From: VRUE01 sp963718775
GTDB taxonomy: Bacteria > Actinomycetota > Thermoleophilia > Solirubrobacterales > 70-9
DNA: 64,000 nt
Assembly: GCA_963718775.1 (NCBI GenBank)
Contig: OY970377.1
Location: 2,170,001 to 2,234,000, forward strand
Direction of reading: 5' to 3'
A program made the translations under genes and the position numbers. Shown piece after piece: positions 27,015 to 36,467 of this stretch. Position 1 is the first letter of the stretch. Every line of letters begins with the position of its first letter. The notes under the pieces are model-generated. The model was not told where the DNA came from. It did not search any database and saw nothing but the letters and a program-made list of their open reading frames with translations.

Positions 27015-28129
27015 ATGCGGAGATTCCTGCTCATTCCCCTGACCGCGGCGCTGCTCGCGCTGACCCCGGCGATGGCCGGCTCCGCCGCCGTGCCGCCACA
27101 GGGGTTCATCGGGATCTCGCCGCAGGGAGCGACCGGCGAGGAGGACTACGAACTGATGGCGCTTGCCGGGATCAAGAGCGTGCGCCTGCCGATGAACTGG
27201 CAGGACATCGTGCCGGAGGCCTCCGAACGCTTCGATCCGGACTGGGCCCTGTTCGACGATCAGGTCAGGCTGGCGGCCGAGCAGCGCATCCGCGCCTTCC
27301 CCTTCCTCTGGGGCACGCCGGAATGGGTCTCTCATCGCCTCGGCGCCGAGCCGGTGGCCAGCGCCCGTCAGCGGCGCGAGTGGCTGCGCTTCCTGCGCGA
27401 GGCGGTCGAACGCTACGGGCCGGATGGCGAGCTTCTGGCGCGAGAACCGCGACGTGCCGCGCCTGCCCGTCCGCCAGTGGGAGATCTGGAACGAGGAGAA
27501 CATCGTCACCTTCTCCCGCGAACCAGATCCGACGACGCTTCGCCAGGCTGATCCGCATCTCCGGCGGCCTCCTGCATCGCTCTCGACCCCGGCTCGACGG
27601 TGATCCTCGGCGGCCTCTTCGGTCGCCCCCTGCAGGTCCCGCCCAACATCCACTCGGCCACCTTCCTCGCCGAGCTCTACGAAGCGCCGGGGATCAAGCG
27701 CTACTTCGACGGCGTCGCGCTGCATCCATACGTGGCCGACGCCGGCGCGATGGAGGCGCAGATCGAAAACCTGCGTCGAGGTGATGCGCCTCAACCACGA
27801 CTCGGCGACGCCGCTCTACCTGACCGAGCTGGGCTGGGGCTCCGACGGCTTCGAGTCGCGCTGGGAGCGCGGCCCGCACGGCCAGGCACGTGAACTCGAC
27901 CGCGCCTTCTCGATGCTGGTCGCCAACCGCCGGACGCTGGCGGATCGGCGGTGTCTGGTGGTTCTCCTGGGCGGATGCCGCCGGCTCCTGCCAGTTCTGC
28001 GACTCGGCCGGCCTGCTCACCGGCGACCGCGAAGCCAAGCCGTCCTGGTACCGCTTCAACGCCTGGACCGGTGGCGACGCCCGCACGGTGCCGCGGGCTT
28101 CCGCGCGGGCCCTGCGCAACACGCCATAG
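27015..28129 (+). CDS. Secreted glycosidase-like TIM-barrel protein, several frameshifts
   Basis: Begins ATG 27015 with a signal peptide (MRRFLLIPLTAALLALTPAMAGSA). The pieces, joined over slips near 27430, 27540-27600, 27775 and 27940, read as a glycoside-hydrolase barrel: GIKSVRLPMNWQDIVPEASE, then FWRENRDVPRLPVRQWEIWNEEN with the likely acid/base Glu, VILGGLF, FDGVALHPYVADAGA, TPLYLTELGWGSDG with the likely nucleophile Glu, and VWWFSWADA near the end. Resembles clan A enzymes such as GH39/GH5 relatives. Substrate is not predictable. Stop TAG 28129. Confidence 0.7.
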
Positions 28130-28199
28130 GGCCCCGCCGACCTAGCGCACTCGGCTCCGGCGGACGGACTACGGCGTAGCCAGTCAGGTGCCGGGCGCA

Positions 28200-29607
28200 A
28201 TGAACTGGATCGCCATATCCGCGCTGGAGGTGGCGCTTGCCGCGCTGCTGTGTGTGCCTCGTCGTCCTCTGGATCGAGGGGGCGAAGAGCGCAACGGCGC
28301 TTCAGGTCCTCGGCGACGTGGCGACGGCCTCCGAGGCGGCCGACTCGCTGGAGGAGACCTTCGACGGCGATCTGCGACATCCTCGTTCCCGGGCCTCGCC
28401 GACTTCTGCATGATCGACGTGATCGAGGACGGGCAGCGCGCGCCGCGTCGCCGTGCGGGTCGCTCCCGGCGGCGACCCAGAGATCGAGCGCGGCCTGCTG
28501 GGAGCGCGAGCCGTCGCTTCCCGAGCAGATGCACGCAGGCGACGAAGCGTCGCTCGAGCCGCGCTTCATCGAGCGGATGTCCGAGGCGGACCTGCGCAGG
28601 CTCGCCCACGACGACGGCCCCGATCTCGACTTCCTGCGCGGCCTGGGCGTGCGCTCGGCGATCACGGTCGCGCTGCAGGCGCGGGGCAAGGTGACGGGCG
28701 CCTGACCCTTGGCGTCGCCTGGTCGGGCCGGCGCTATCGAGCGCAGCGACGCACGCTTCGCCTGGATCCTCTCCGGCCGTGTCGCGCTTGCGCTCGACAA
28801 CAGCGGTCTTTTCGCCGACCTCGAGCGGGCCGAGCGGGCCCGCGCCGAGATCGCCGAGACGCTCCAGCACGGCCTTCTGCCGCCGCCGCTGCCTCACATC
28901 CCGGGCTGGTCGCTGGCGGCGATGTACCGGCCGGCCGGGGCCGAGAACGAGGTCGGCGGCGACTTCTACGACGCCTTCCGCGTCTCCGGCGGCTGGATGC
29001 TGGTGATCGGCGACGTCACCGGGCGTGGCGCCCAGGCCGCCTCGATCACCGCGCTGGCCCGCTACACCCTGCGCACGGCGGCCGTGCTGACCGACGACCC
29101 GCTGGTGGCGCTGGCCACGCTCAACCGCGCTCTGCTCGCCCGCAGCGGCACCGCGCTTTGCAGCGTCGCCGCCCTGGTGCTCAGCGAGGACCCGCGGCAG
29201 CCGGTTCGGATCGCGGTTGCCGGCCACCCGCCGCCGCTCCTCGTCGATGGCGATGAGGTCGTGCGAGGTCACCAACGCCGACCCGGTGCTGGGGGCGTTC
29301 GCCGACGTCGAGTGGCGGATCGGCGAGAGCGCCGTCGAGCCTGGCCAGCAGCTGGTGCTGGTTACGGACGGGATCATCGAGGCGGCAGGCGAGGGCGGTC
29401 GCTTCGGCGAGGAGCGGCTGCGGGCCGAGCTCGCCGGCGCGGGCAACCCGGCGCACGCCGTGCAGCGTCTGGAGGGGGCGCTGCAACTCTTTCACCGACG
29501 GAGCGCTCGACGACGACGTGGCGATCCTCGCTGTCGCCCGGGCCGGCGAGTCGCACGATTTCGCCGCGGAGCCCGCGCTGAGCATGGCTGGACGTGACGA
29601 TGGCTGA
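28200..29607 (+). CDS. RsbU-type PP2C serine phosphatase with TM helix and GAF domain, frameshifted
   Basis: Phosphatase expected to dephosphorylate an anti-anti-sigma factor and so release a stress sigma factor. Reconstructed from ATG 28200: a TM helix (ISALEVALAALLCVCLVVLW), a GAF sensor domain (about 28380-28790), a short coiled coil (FADLERAERARAEIAETLQHGLLPP) and the SpoIIE/PP2C domain. The PP2C domain has metal-binding Asp residues in GGDFYDAF, IGDVTGRG, TDGIIEA and DDDVAIL. Slips occur near 28250, 28370, 28440, 28490, 28705, 29265 and 29490. It ends at TGA 29607, overlapping the next gene. The membrane helix and GAF domain suggest it integrates an external or ligand cue. Confidence 0.8.
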
Positions 29608-30041
29608 GGCCCCAGAGGCGCTGGTCGGGCGCCTCTTCCATGCCTTCAACCAGCGCGACGCCGAGACGATCGTCGGCCTCTGCTCCGAGCAGATGGAGTT
29701 CGTCGCCGTCACCGGCGAGGAGGCCGGTCGCGAGCGCCCCTACCGCGGCCGCGACGGTCTGCGCGACTACCTCGCCGACGTCGAACGGATCTGGGAAGAG
29801 CTGCTGATCACGCCGAGCCGGGTGGAGCGGCGCGGCGAGCGGCTGCTCGTCGTCGGCCGCGTCTACGTGCGCAGTCGTGAGCTGGGAATACGCGACATGC
29901 CGGTGGCCTGGATCTGGGACCTGCGCGGACGGCCGCTTCGTGCGCGGCGAGGTCTTCGTCGACCCCGAGCCGCGGTCTCGCGCTTCGCCGCTCACGCTTG
30001 AGCGGGCGCGTTGCGGTTTTGCGCCCGGGCTGCTCGGGTAG
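29594..30041 (+). CDS. SnoaL-like domain protein in a partner-switching locus, 3' frameshift
   Basis: A cone-shaped SnoaL/NTF2-like fold is suggested by LVGRLFHAFNQRDAETIVGLCSEQMEFVAV ... PYRGRDGLRDYLADVERIWEEL and the strand-rich remainder. GTG 29594 overlaps the phosphatase stop; ATG 29600 is an alternative start. A one-base slip near 29925 shifts GRFVRGEVFVDPEPRS, and the restored frame ends TAG 30041. Ligand or enzymatic role is unknown. Its position between phosphatase and kinase suggests a regulatory or sensory role. Confidence 0.65.
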
Positions 30042-30112
30042 CGAAATGGCCAAGACGAGGCGGTTATGCTCGCTTCCGCGGGGAACAGGCTCCCCAGCGG
30101 GGATCGCGGTCA

Positions 30113-30928
30113 ATGGCAAACGGCTCCACCACCAACGAGAAGCCCACCGGGCTTCAGATGAGGCTTCCCGCAAGGGCGGAGAACGTCGCGGTGGTTCGCC
30201 ACGCTCTGGCCGGGCTGGCCGAGGAGATCGGCATGGACGAGGCCGGGCTCGCCGATCTGAAGACGGTGGTCACCGAGGCCTGCATGAACGTCGTCGTCCA
30301 CGCCTATGCCGACGGAACCGGCCCGCTGATGGTCGAGGCCGAGCCCGACAGCGAGGGCCTGACCGTGACCGTCAGCGACAGTGGCTCCGGGATCAGCCCA
30401 CAGGCCGATTCCGATCGGGCCAGCCTCAGACTCGGCCTCTCGCTGATCGCCGCGCTCTCCAGCAGCTTCAGCATCTCCGGCGGGCTTGATCGCGGCACCG
30501 AGGTGATGATGCGCCTGCCGCTGCAGGGGGGCGGCGCCAATGGTGGTGGGCCTGCCGAGCCAGAAGCTGGTGCCCGAGGCGGCCGGGACCGAGATCGCCG
30601 TCGGCCGCGCCGAGCTGCTCGAACCGGTCCTGGCCCGCATGGTCGGCGCCCTCGCCGCGCGGCGCGATCTCTCGGTCGACCGCGTCTCCGACGCCGTCCT
30701 CGTCACCGACGCGATCGCCGAGGCGGCGCCGGGCCGCTTCGCCGATGGCTGCGTGCGGCTCGGGCTCGGTGAGAGCGACGATGGCCTCGAGCTGCGACTC
30801 GGGCCGATGGAACAAGGGCGCCGCCGCGGAGATCCGCCGCGAGCTCGAGGTGCCCGACGTCGGCGGCTCCCTGGAGGCCCTCGCCGACGAGCTCGTGGTC
30901 GACGAGTCCGACGACGGCGACTACCTGA
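30113..30928 (+). CDS. RsbW/SpoIIAB-like anti-sigma serine kinase with extra C-terminal region, frameshifted
   Basis: The HATPase_c_2 domain (residues about 15-140) has the N box EACMNVVVHAYADG, the G1 box VSDSGSGI and LGLSLIAALSSSFSI with DRGTEVMMRLPL. Family members bind and inhibit SigB/SigF-type sigma factors and phosphorylate the antagonist. After a slip near 30535 the frame continues with about 130 more residues (MVVGLPSQKLVPEAAGTEIAVGRAEL ... LADELVVDESDDGDYL). These form a second half that ordinary RsbW lacks. The true 3' end is uncertain; TGA 30926-30928 is the nearest stop after one further slip. It is convergent with a sigma factor gene. Confidence 0.65.
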
Positions 30929-31739
30929 TCGTCCGCTTCGCCGGCATACCGGGCGCCTTGTCGCCGCTCTCTCGCTCGAGCCCGCGTTCCTCCTCGATCC
31001 GCTCGCGGATGCGGGCCAGGCGCGCGGCGCAGGATGCGGGAGACGTGCATCTGCGAGTGGCCGATCTGCTCGGCGATCTGCGACTGGGTCATGTCCTCGA
31101 CGAAGCGCAGGCGCAGGACGACGCGCTCGCGCTCCTCGAGGTAGGGCAGCGCCGCGTCGAGGGCGATCCGCCCCTCGACCAGCTCGAAGCGCTCGTCCTC
31201 GTCGCCGATCCAGTCGGCGGGCGGCGCTTCGTCGGAGTCGTCGCCGCCGGCGGGCCGGTCGAGCGAGAGCGGGCGGCGGTTGTGGTTTGCCTCGAGCACC
31301 TCGAGCACGTCGGTCTGCTCCAGCTCCAGGCGCTCGGCGATCTCGCCCACCGAGGGCGAGCGCTGCAGCTTCTTGGTCAGCTCGGTGATCGCCTTGTCGA
31401 CTTCGGCCATGCGGTCGTGCAGGCCGCGGGGCACCCGCACGGTCCAGACACGATCGCGGAAGTGGCGCTTCAGCTCGCCGAGGATCGTCGGCGAGGCGAA
31501 GGCGGTGAAGGGGATGCCGCGCTCGGGGTCGAAGCGGTCGACGGCGTTGAGCAGGCCGAGGTTGGCGACCTGGAGCAGGTCGTCGAAGGACTCGCTGGCG
31601 CCGCGGTAGCGCAGGGCCAGGCGCTTGGCGAACGGCATGTTTCGTCTGACCAGCTCCTCGCGGATCGCCGGGTCGCGGTTGCGACTCGGCGCCAGAGCTC
31701 GTTCGTCGCCAGAGCCGGCTGCTCTCGTCCACCGTCCAT
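30921..31739 (-). CDS. Alternative RNA polymerase sigma factor, SigB/SigF/SigG family, frameshifted
   Basis: Directs RNA polymerase to stress-type promoters. The start is ATG 31739 (MDGGREQPALATNELWRRV). Region 2 is NMPFAKRLALRYRGASESFDDLLQVANLGLLNAVDRFDPERGIPF. Region 3 includes VRVPRGLHDRMAEVDKAITELT. Region 4 is LPYLEERERVVLRLRFVEDMTQSQIAEQIGHSQMHVSRILRRAL. Slips near 31690 (missing base) and 31010 (extra C) are restored to give the end KAPGMPAKRTIR at 30921. The convergent RsbW-like gene is its likely antagonist. Confidence 0.88.
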
Positions 31740-31831
31740 CGCACGCCAGCTTCAGGCGTCCTCGCTCGCCGCCTAGGCTCGCGACTCTAGGCTTCGAAAC
31801 TCGATCCAGTCCGACCCAGAGGAGACGCCAG

Positions 31832-32439
31832 ATGGCATTTTCGGTTCCCGACCTTCCCTACGCCTACGACGCGCTCGAGCCCCACATCGACGAGGCGACG
31901 ATGCGCGTCCACCACGACAAGCACCACCAGGCCTACGTCGACAAAGCGAATGCGGCCCTGGAGGGGACCGAGTGGGCCGACCGCGACGTCGAGGACGTGC
32001 TGCGCAACCTCTCCAGCCTGCCCGGCGACAAGCAGGGCCCGGTCCGCAACAACGCCGGCGGCCACTACAACCACATCGCTCTTCTGGCAGATGCTCAGCC
32101 CCGACGGCGGCGGCGAGCCCGGCGGCGACCTCGGCGCCGGCGATCGGCGAGACCTTCGGCTCCTTCGACTCCTTCAAGGACGAGTTCAAGAACGCCGGCA
32201 TCGCCCGCTTCGGCTCCGGCTGGGCCTGGCTGGTCAAGGACAGCTCCGGCCTCGCCGTCGTCTCGACGCCGAACCAGGACTCGCCGATCTCCGACGGCAG
32301 CGTGCCGCTGCTCGGCTGCGACGTCTGGGAGCACGCCTACTACCTCAAGTACCAGAACAAGCGCCCCGACTACATCGACGCCTTCTGGAACGTCGTCAAC
32401 TGGGACTACGTCGGCCAGCGCCTCGCCGAGGCCGGCTGA
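31832..32439 (+). CDS. sodA: Superoxide dismutase (Fe/Mn type), two frameshifts
   Basis: Disproportionates superoxide. ATG 31832 has AGAGGAGA upstream. Metal ligands are visible: His in MRVHHDKHHQAYVDK (first ligand in the N-terminal domain), His of GGHYNH, then Asp and His in CDVWEHAYYLKYQNKRPDYIDAFWNVVNW. Extra bases near 32087 (before LFWQMLSPDGGG) and 32133 (before PAIGETFGSF) break the frame; joining gives about 202 residues. It ends two bases before the convergent GMC oxidoreductase stop. Confidence 0.93.
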
Positions 32440-32440
32440 G

Positions 32441-34100
32441 CTAGAGCGCTACGGGTGTTGCGGGCCGCGCCGCCTCTGGCAGGTGGCGCGGCTCGGCGCC
32501 CTCCTTGGGCGGGATCAGGCTCATCGCGTGCTCGGCCTTGGCGGTGATCGTCAGGCTCGGGTTGACGCCGGGGTTGGCGGGGATCGCCGCGCCGTCGCAG
32601 ACCAGCAGGTTCTCGTAGCCGAAGACGCGGTTGCCGGCGTCGACGACGCCGCTCTCGGGCGTCGGCGCCGACCGACGGCGCCGCCGAGGATGTGGGCGGT
32701 CGAGGGGATGTTGCGGATCGACTCGGTGAGCGCGCTCTGGGCGACGCCGCCCATGCGCTGCGCGAACCAGCGCGTCACCTGCTCGGCGGCGGGGATGTAG
32801 GTCGGGTTCGGCCGGCCAGGGTCCTGTTCGGTCTGTCAGGCGCACGCCGCCGCCGAAGAGCTTGCGCTTGGGCCGGAAGTGCATCGCCGCGTCGACCGTC
32901 TGCATGACCAGCAGGATCACGGTCCGCCGCGACCAGCGGTAGGGGATCAGCATCCGCAGCGTGCGCAGCGGGTGGCGAACGATCGCCGCCGACCCACTTC
33001 AGCGGCCGGCGTCAGTTTCGTGCCCTGCCCCGGTCATCGCCGTGAAGGTGAGCGTGACATGGCGTCGCCGCCGTCGCCGTAGGTGACGACCTCGATGTGG
33101 GTGTCGGGGTCGGGGTAGATGCTCGAGGTGATCGCCACCGAGCGGCTGAAGTCGCGCTCGTCGTCGGGAGCGGTGACCGACTGGATCGACTCCGAGTTGG
33201 TGCGGACCAGGTCGCCGAGGCGGTCGGAGATGCGTCGGCAGGGCGCCGCTGTGGCGGCAGTTGGCGAGCAGGTTGTTGGTGCCGAGGGCGCCGGCGGCGA
33301 CGATCACCCCGCGGGCGGTCTGCGTGCGGCGCTTCTTGCGCAGCCAGGAGCCGGAGCGCTCGCTGGTCACGGCGTAGCCGTCGGAGCCGTCGGCGGCGCC
33401 GAGCGGGCGGATCTCGGTCACCTGGCGTTCGGGCTCGATCCGCACGCCGAGCTTCTCGGCGAACCAGAGGTAGTTCTTCATCAGCGTGTTCTTGGCGCCG
33501 TGGCGGCAGCCGACCATGCAGCTGCCGCAGCGCATGCAGCCGGTGCGGTCCGGGCCCTCGCCTTCGAAGAAGGGGTCGGGGACCTCGACCCCCGGCTTGT
33601 CGAAGAAGACGCCGACGCGGGTGTTGGTGAAGGTCTCGCCGACGCCGATCTCCTCGCCGTATTCCTGCAGCAGCTTGTCGGCCGGGCCGATCCCTTCGTA
33701 CTCGACGACGCCGAGCATGCGCTCGGCCGTGTCGTAGTGGGGGGCCAGCTCGCGCTCCCAGTTGCCCAGCTCGCTCCACTGCGGGTCGTCGAAGAAGGCC
33801 GGCCGCGCCCGGTAGAGGGTGTTCGCGTAGCCGAGGCTGCCGCCGCCGACGCCGCTGCCGGAGACGATGAAGACGTCCTTGAAGAAGGTCATCCGCAGCA
33901 CGCCGCGCATGCCGAAGCGCGGCAACCAGAAGTAGCGCCGTGGATGGCGCAGCGTTGGACTCGGCGAAGTCCTCGTCGCGGAAGCGGCTGCCGCACTCGA
34001 GCACGGCGACGCTCGTAGCCCTTTTCGGCCAGCCGCAGGGCCGAGACGCGAGCCCCCGAAGCCGGAGCCCGACAACGAGCCAGTCGTAGTCGTACTTCAC
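32441..34100 (-). CDS. GMC-type FAD oxidoreductase, several frameshifts
   Basis: FAD-dependent alcohol/sterol-type oxidoreductase. From ATG 34100 the Rossmann motif reads (across a slip) YDWLVVGSGFGGS. Next come VFIVSGSGVGGGSLGYANTLY, the Cys-rich loop GCMRCGSCMVGCRHGAKNT typical of a GMC subgroup, and ARGVIVAAGALGTNNLLANC. The C-terminal GMC domain is RNIPSTAHILGG ... YENLLVCDGAAIPANPGVNPSLTITAKAEHAM. Slips are dense (about 34060-33960, 33240, 33060-32990, 32840, 32670). Substrate is unknown. Rubredoxin is 17 bases upstream, suggesting an electron-transfer partner. Confidence 0.8.
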
Positions 34101-34117
34101 GGCGCCCCCGCGGGCCC

Positions 34118-34311
34118 TCAGGCCTCGCCGGGCTCCAGGCGGTCGGAAGTCGGAGGTCCGGGCGCCGCAGACGGGGCAGAACCAGTCTTTGGGGATGTCC
34201 TCGAACGCCGTTCCGGGCGGAATGCCGCCGTCGGGATCGCCGATCGCCGGGTCGTAGATGAACCCGCAGCTCTCGCAGATCCAGAGCGTCGCTTCGGTGC
34301 GTCGCGGTCAT
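34118..34311 (-). CDS. Rubredoxin, frameshifted at both ends
   Basis: Small one-iron electron carrier. The two CxxC iron ligands are clear: LWICESCGFIYDPAIGDPDGGIPPGT and EDIPKDWFCPVCGARTSDFRP. The start at ATG 34311 needs a slip near 34290, and the ending LEPGEA before TGA 34118 needs one near 34137. About 63 residues restored. It lies between lemA and the GMC oxidoreductase on the same strand. Confidence 0.85.
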
Positions 34312-34331
34312 GTCTGAAAGCTTAGACGGGC

Positions 34332-34897
34332 TCAGTCTTTGCTGAAGCTGACCGAGACCGGCTCGCGGTCGGCGGGTCCTCGATCTCGAAGAACTCGCGT
34401 TTCGTGAAGTTGCCCTGGTTGGCGACGATCGAGCCCGGGAACTGTTCGATGTCGGTGTTGTAGGACTGCACGTTGGAGTTGTAGATCCGCCGCGAGGCCT
34501 GGATCTCGTCCTCCAGCTCGGAGAGGTTGCGGCTGAGCTGCTGGAAGTTCTCGGTGGCGCGCAGGGTCGGGTAGTTCTCGGCGACCGCTTTCACGTCGGC
34601 CAGCGCCTGGGTCAGCTTCTGCTCGGCCTTGGCGGTTTCCTCGACGCCCTGGGCGGCCATCGCCTCGGCCCGTGCCTGGGTCGTCTTCTCGAAGGTCTGG
34701 CTCTCGTGCTCGGCGTAGCCCTTGACCGTCTCGACCAGGTTGGGGACGAGGTCGTGGCGCCGCTTCAGCTGTACGTCGATCCCGCTCCAGGACTCGTCGA
34801 CCCGGTTGCGCGAAGCGATGATCGAGTTGCGCTTGGCGATGAAGTAGAGGACCGCGATGACGATGATCGCGACGACGACGATGAGGGCGATGGTCAT
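34332..34897 (-). CDS. LemA family membrane protein, 3' frameshift
   Basis: N-terminal TM anchor (IALIVVVAIIVIAVLYFIA) followed by the helical LemA domain: RNRVDESWSGIDVQLKRRHDLVPNLVETVKGYAEHE, ENFQQLSRNLSELEDEIQASRRIYNSNVQSYNTDIEQFPGSIVA. The molecular function of LemA proteins is not settled. An extra base near 34378 shifts the last residues; restored, the end is DREPVSVSFSKD at 34332. First gene of a probable lemA-rubredoxin-GMC unit, divergent to the next gene. Confidence 0.88.
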
Positions 34898-34972
34898 GAG
34901 GCGGGCTCCTCTGGTCGGACCGGGCTAGGCGCCATCCTAGCGCCGGGAGTGACGCGAACATAGGATCGACCG

Positions 34973-35644
34973 GTGAGCGCCAAGCAGGAAGCACAGGATT
35001 GGGCCGAGACCGTTCGCAGGTTCGGCGAGCGGCACGATCTGACATACGAGCCGGTCGGCGGGATCAACCCCAAAGACGGCCCGGTGGCGCTCTGCGTCGG
35101 CGGCGCCAACCGGCTCACCGGCCAGCTCGCCGAGGGCTTCTGGGGCTCCTGCTGCGACGCCGACGAAAAGGAGGTCGGCGGCCTCTTCGGCAAGGCGGTG
35201 CTGCCGACCGCGCTGCTCGCCAAGGCCCACATGCCGGACCTGGCCCAGGTCGTCCCGGCCTTCAACGTCGAGTCGATCGAGGGCCACGAGGTGGTCACCC
35301 AGCGCTTCGCCCGCAAGGTCGAGTTCGAGTCGATCGACTTCAACAAGCGCTTCCTCGCCACCGTGCCGAGCGAGTACGACCCGGTCGCCCTGCGCGAGCT
35401 CTTCAGCCCCGGCTTCCTCGAGTGGACGACGACGATGACCGGCGAGGTCGACTTCGGCATCAACGACCGCCAGCTCTGGTTCCTCTGGCGCCTGCGCGAG
35501 CGCAGCGAGGAGGAGCTGAAGGCGGTGCTGAAGAACGCCGGCCAGCTCTTCAAGCGCCTGCAGGGGGAGATGGACGAGAGCGGCATCCACACTTACCCGC
35601 CGGGCCCCTGGCACGCCGGTCTCGAGCCTTTCCCGGCAAGCTGA
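34973..35644 (+). CDS. Conserved hypothetical cytoplasmic protein next to LemA
   Basis: 223 residues from GTG 34973, no signal peptide or TM helix. Features visible are an N-terminal acidic/amphipathic helix (QEAQDWAETVRRFGERH), a central Cys pair (GSCCDADE) and a beta-rich middle (VEFESIDFNKRFLATVPSEYD). A C-terminal helix (LRERSEEELKAVLKNAGQLFKRLQGEM) follows. The layout recalls proteins found beside LemA, but I do not recognise a named domain. Divergent from lemA with 75 bases between. Confidence 0.6.
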   Translation: MSAKQEAQDWAETVRRFGERHDLTYEPVGGINPKDGPVALCVGGANRLTGQLAEGFWGSCCDADEKEVGGLFGKAVLPTALLAKAHMPDLAQVVPAFNVESIEGHEVVTQRFARKVEFESIDFNKRFLATVPSEYDPVALRELFSPGFLEWTTTMTGEVDFGINDRQLWFLWRLRERSEEELKAVLKNAGQLFKRLQGEMDESGIHTYPPGPWHAGLEPFPAS

Positions 35645-35727
35645 CTCCGGCCCAGTCCTAGGGTCGAACAAACGTCCATTGGACATGGGTCCAGGCGGGG
35701 TATCGGGTTTCCGCTGACCGTCGATGG

Positions 35728-36301
35728 GTGAGCGTGAGCGCCCTCGCCGGAACGATCTCCGCCCCATTTGCGACTGGCACCGGCGGAATCGGCGCGGCAC
35801 GCTGGTTGCGCTCGGCGCTCTCGCTGCTCGTCGCGGTCGGGATCCTGGCCGTCGCCCTGCCAGTCGCCTTCGGCAGCGGAGCCCAGGGCGCGGGTGTTGA
35901 CCCCGTCCAGGTCTTCTCTTCCGGGCCTCTGGTCGCCGTCGAGGACCAGTGGCGATGCGGAGCTCTCGATCGCTGGTCTGGTGCCAGGAGAAAGCCGCTC
36001 CGCGACTGTCCGAGTCGCGAATGCGGGGTCGGCAGCCGCCATGTTCAGCCTGGGTTCTCGTCTCGTTGACCGGGTCGGCGCCGGCGGCGCCCGGCTCTCG
36101 GATGCGCTGACTCTGCGGATCGAGTCCGCCGGCACGGTCCTCTACAGCGGACCGATCGGCGACATGCCACGCCTCAGGCTGGGCGGCATTGCCGCCGGCG
36201 CCGAGCACGCCTACCGTTTTGTCGTGACCCTGCCGAGCAGCGTCGGCAACGAGGTCGCGGGCGCCTCGCTCAGTGCTGGCTTCGCCTGGAACGCCGCCTG
36301 A
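35728..36301 (+). CDS. SipW-type exported protein 1 (TasA/camelysin-like), one frameshift
   Basis: GTG 35728. A late hydrophobic signal (LRSALSLLVAVGILAVALPVAFGSGA) is followed by a beta-rich domain of the camelysin/TasA kind: LSIAGLVPGESRSATVRVANAGSAAAMFSLGSRLVDR, GTVLYSGPIGDM, LRLGGIAAGAEHAYRFVVTLPSS, ending SLSAGFAWNAA. A slip near 35945 (gaggaccagtgg) breaks it. It lies before the riboswitch, so it is outside that RNA's direct control. Function inferred as a surface or matrix protein. Confidence 0.65.
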
Positions 36302-36345
36302 GTCGCTCAGTTTTTCGCTTCTTCCTGCCGATCAGATTCAGGCAT

Positions 36346-36433
36346 GGAAGCGATTCAAGGCAAACCCGCCGTGAGGCGGGGACGCAAAGCTAGAGGTCTG
36401 GGCTTCGGCCCAGATAGCTCGGCTGCCGCTTTC
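36346..36433 (+). promoter_or_regulatory. Cyclic-di-GMP-I (GEMM-I) riboswitch
   Basis: All GEMM-I elements are visible. P1 is GGAAGCG (36346-36352) with CGCTTTC (36427-36433). GGCAAACC is at 36359-36366. P2 CCCGCC-GTGA-GGCGGG is followed by GACGCAAAGC (36381-36390). P3 TCTGGGC-TTCG-GCCCAGA has a stable tetraloop. Then come TAGCTC and GGCTGCC. The base before CAAACC is G, which by my hand alignment is the position that separates cyclic-di-GMP from cyclic-AMP-GMP sensors, so cyclic-di-GMP is favoured. Downstream, CTTTCGAGG (36429-36437) can pair with CCCCGAAGG (36451-36459), which covers the ribosome binding site and competes with P1. Ligand would then switch translation on. Confidence 0.9.
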
Positions 36434-36467
36434 GAGGCCCAAACATCGAGCCCCGAAGGAGGCACTT

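Noticed and set aside
28200..29607. Phosphatase and neighbouring genes as decayed pseudogenes
   Set aside because: Every slip restores conserved sequence, and the same kind of slip breaks rpoA, so sequencing or assembly error is the better explanation.
36346..36433. GEMM RNA as a cyclic-AMP-GMP (Ib) sensor
   Set aside because: The key base before CAAACC is G by my alignment, favouring cyclic-di-GMP. This is a hand alignment, so binding tests decide.
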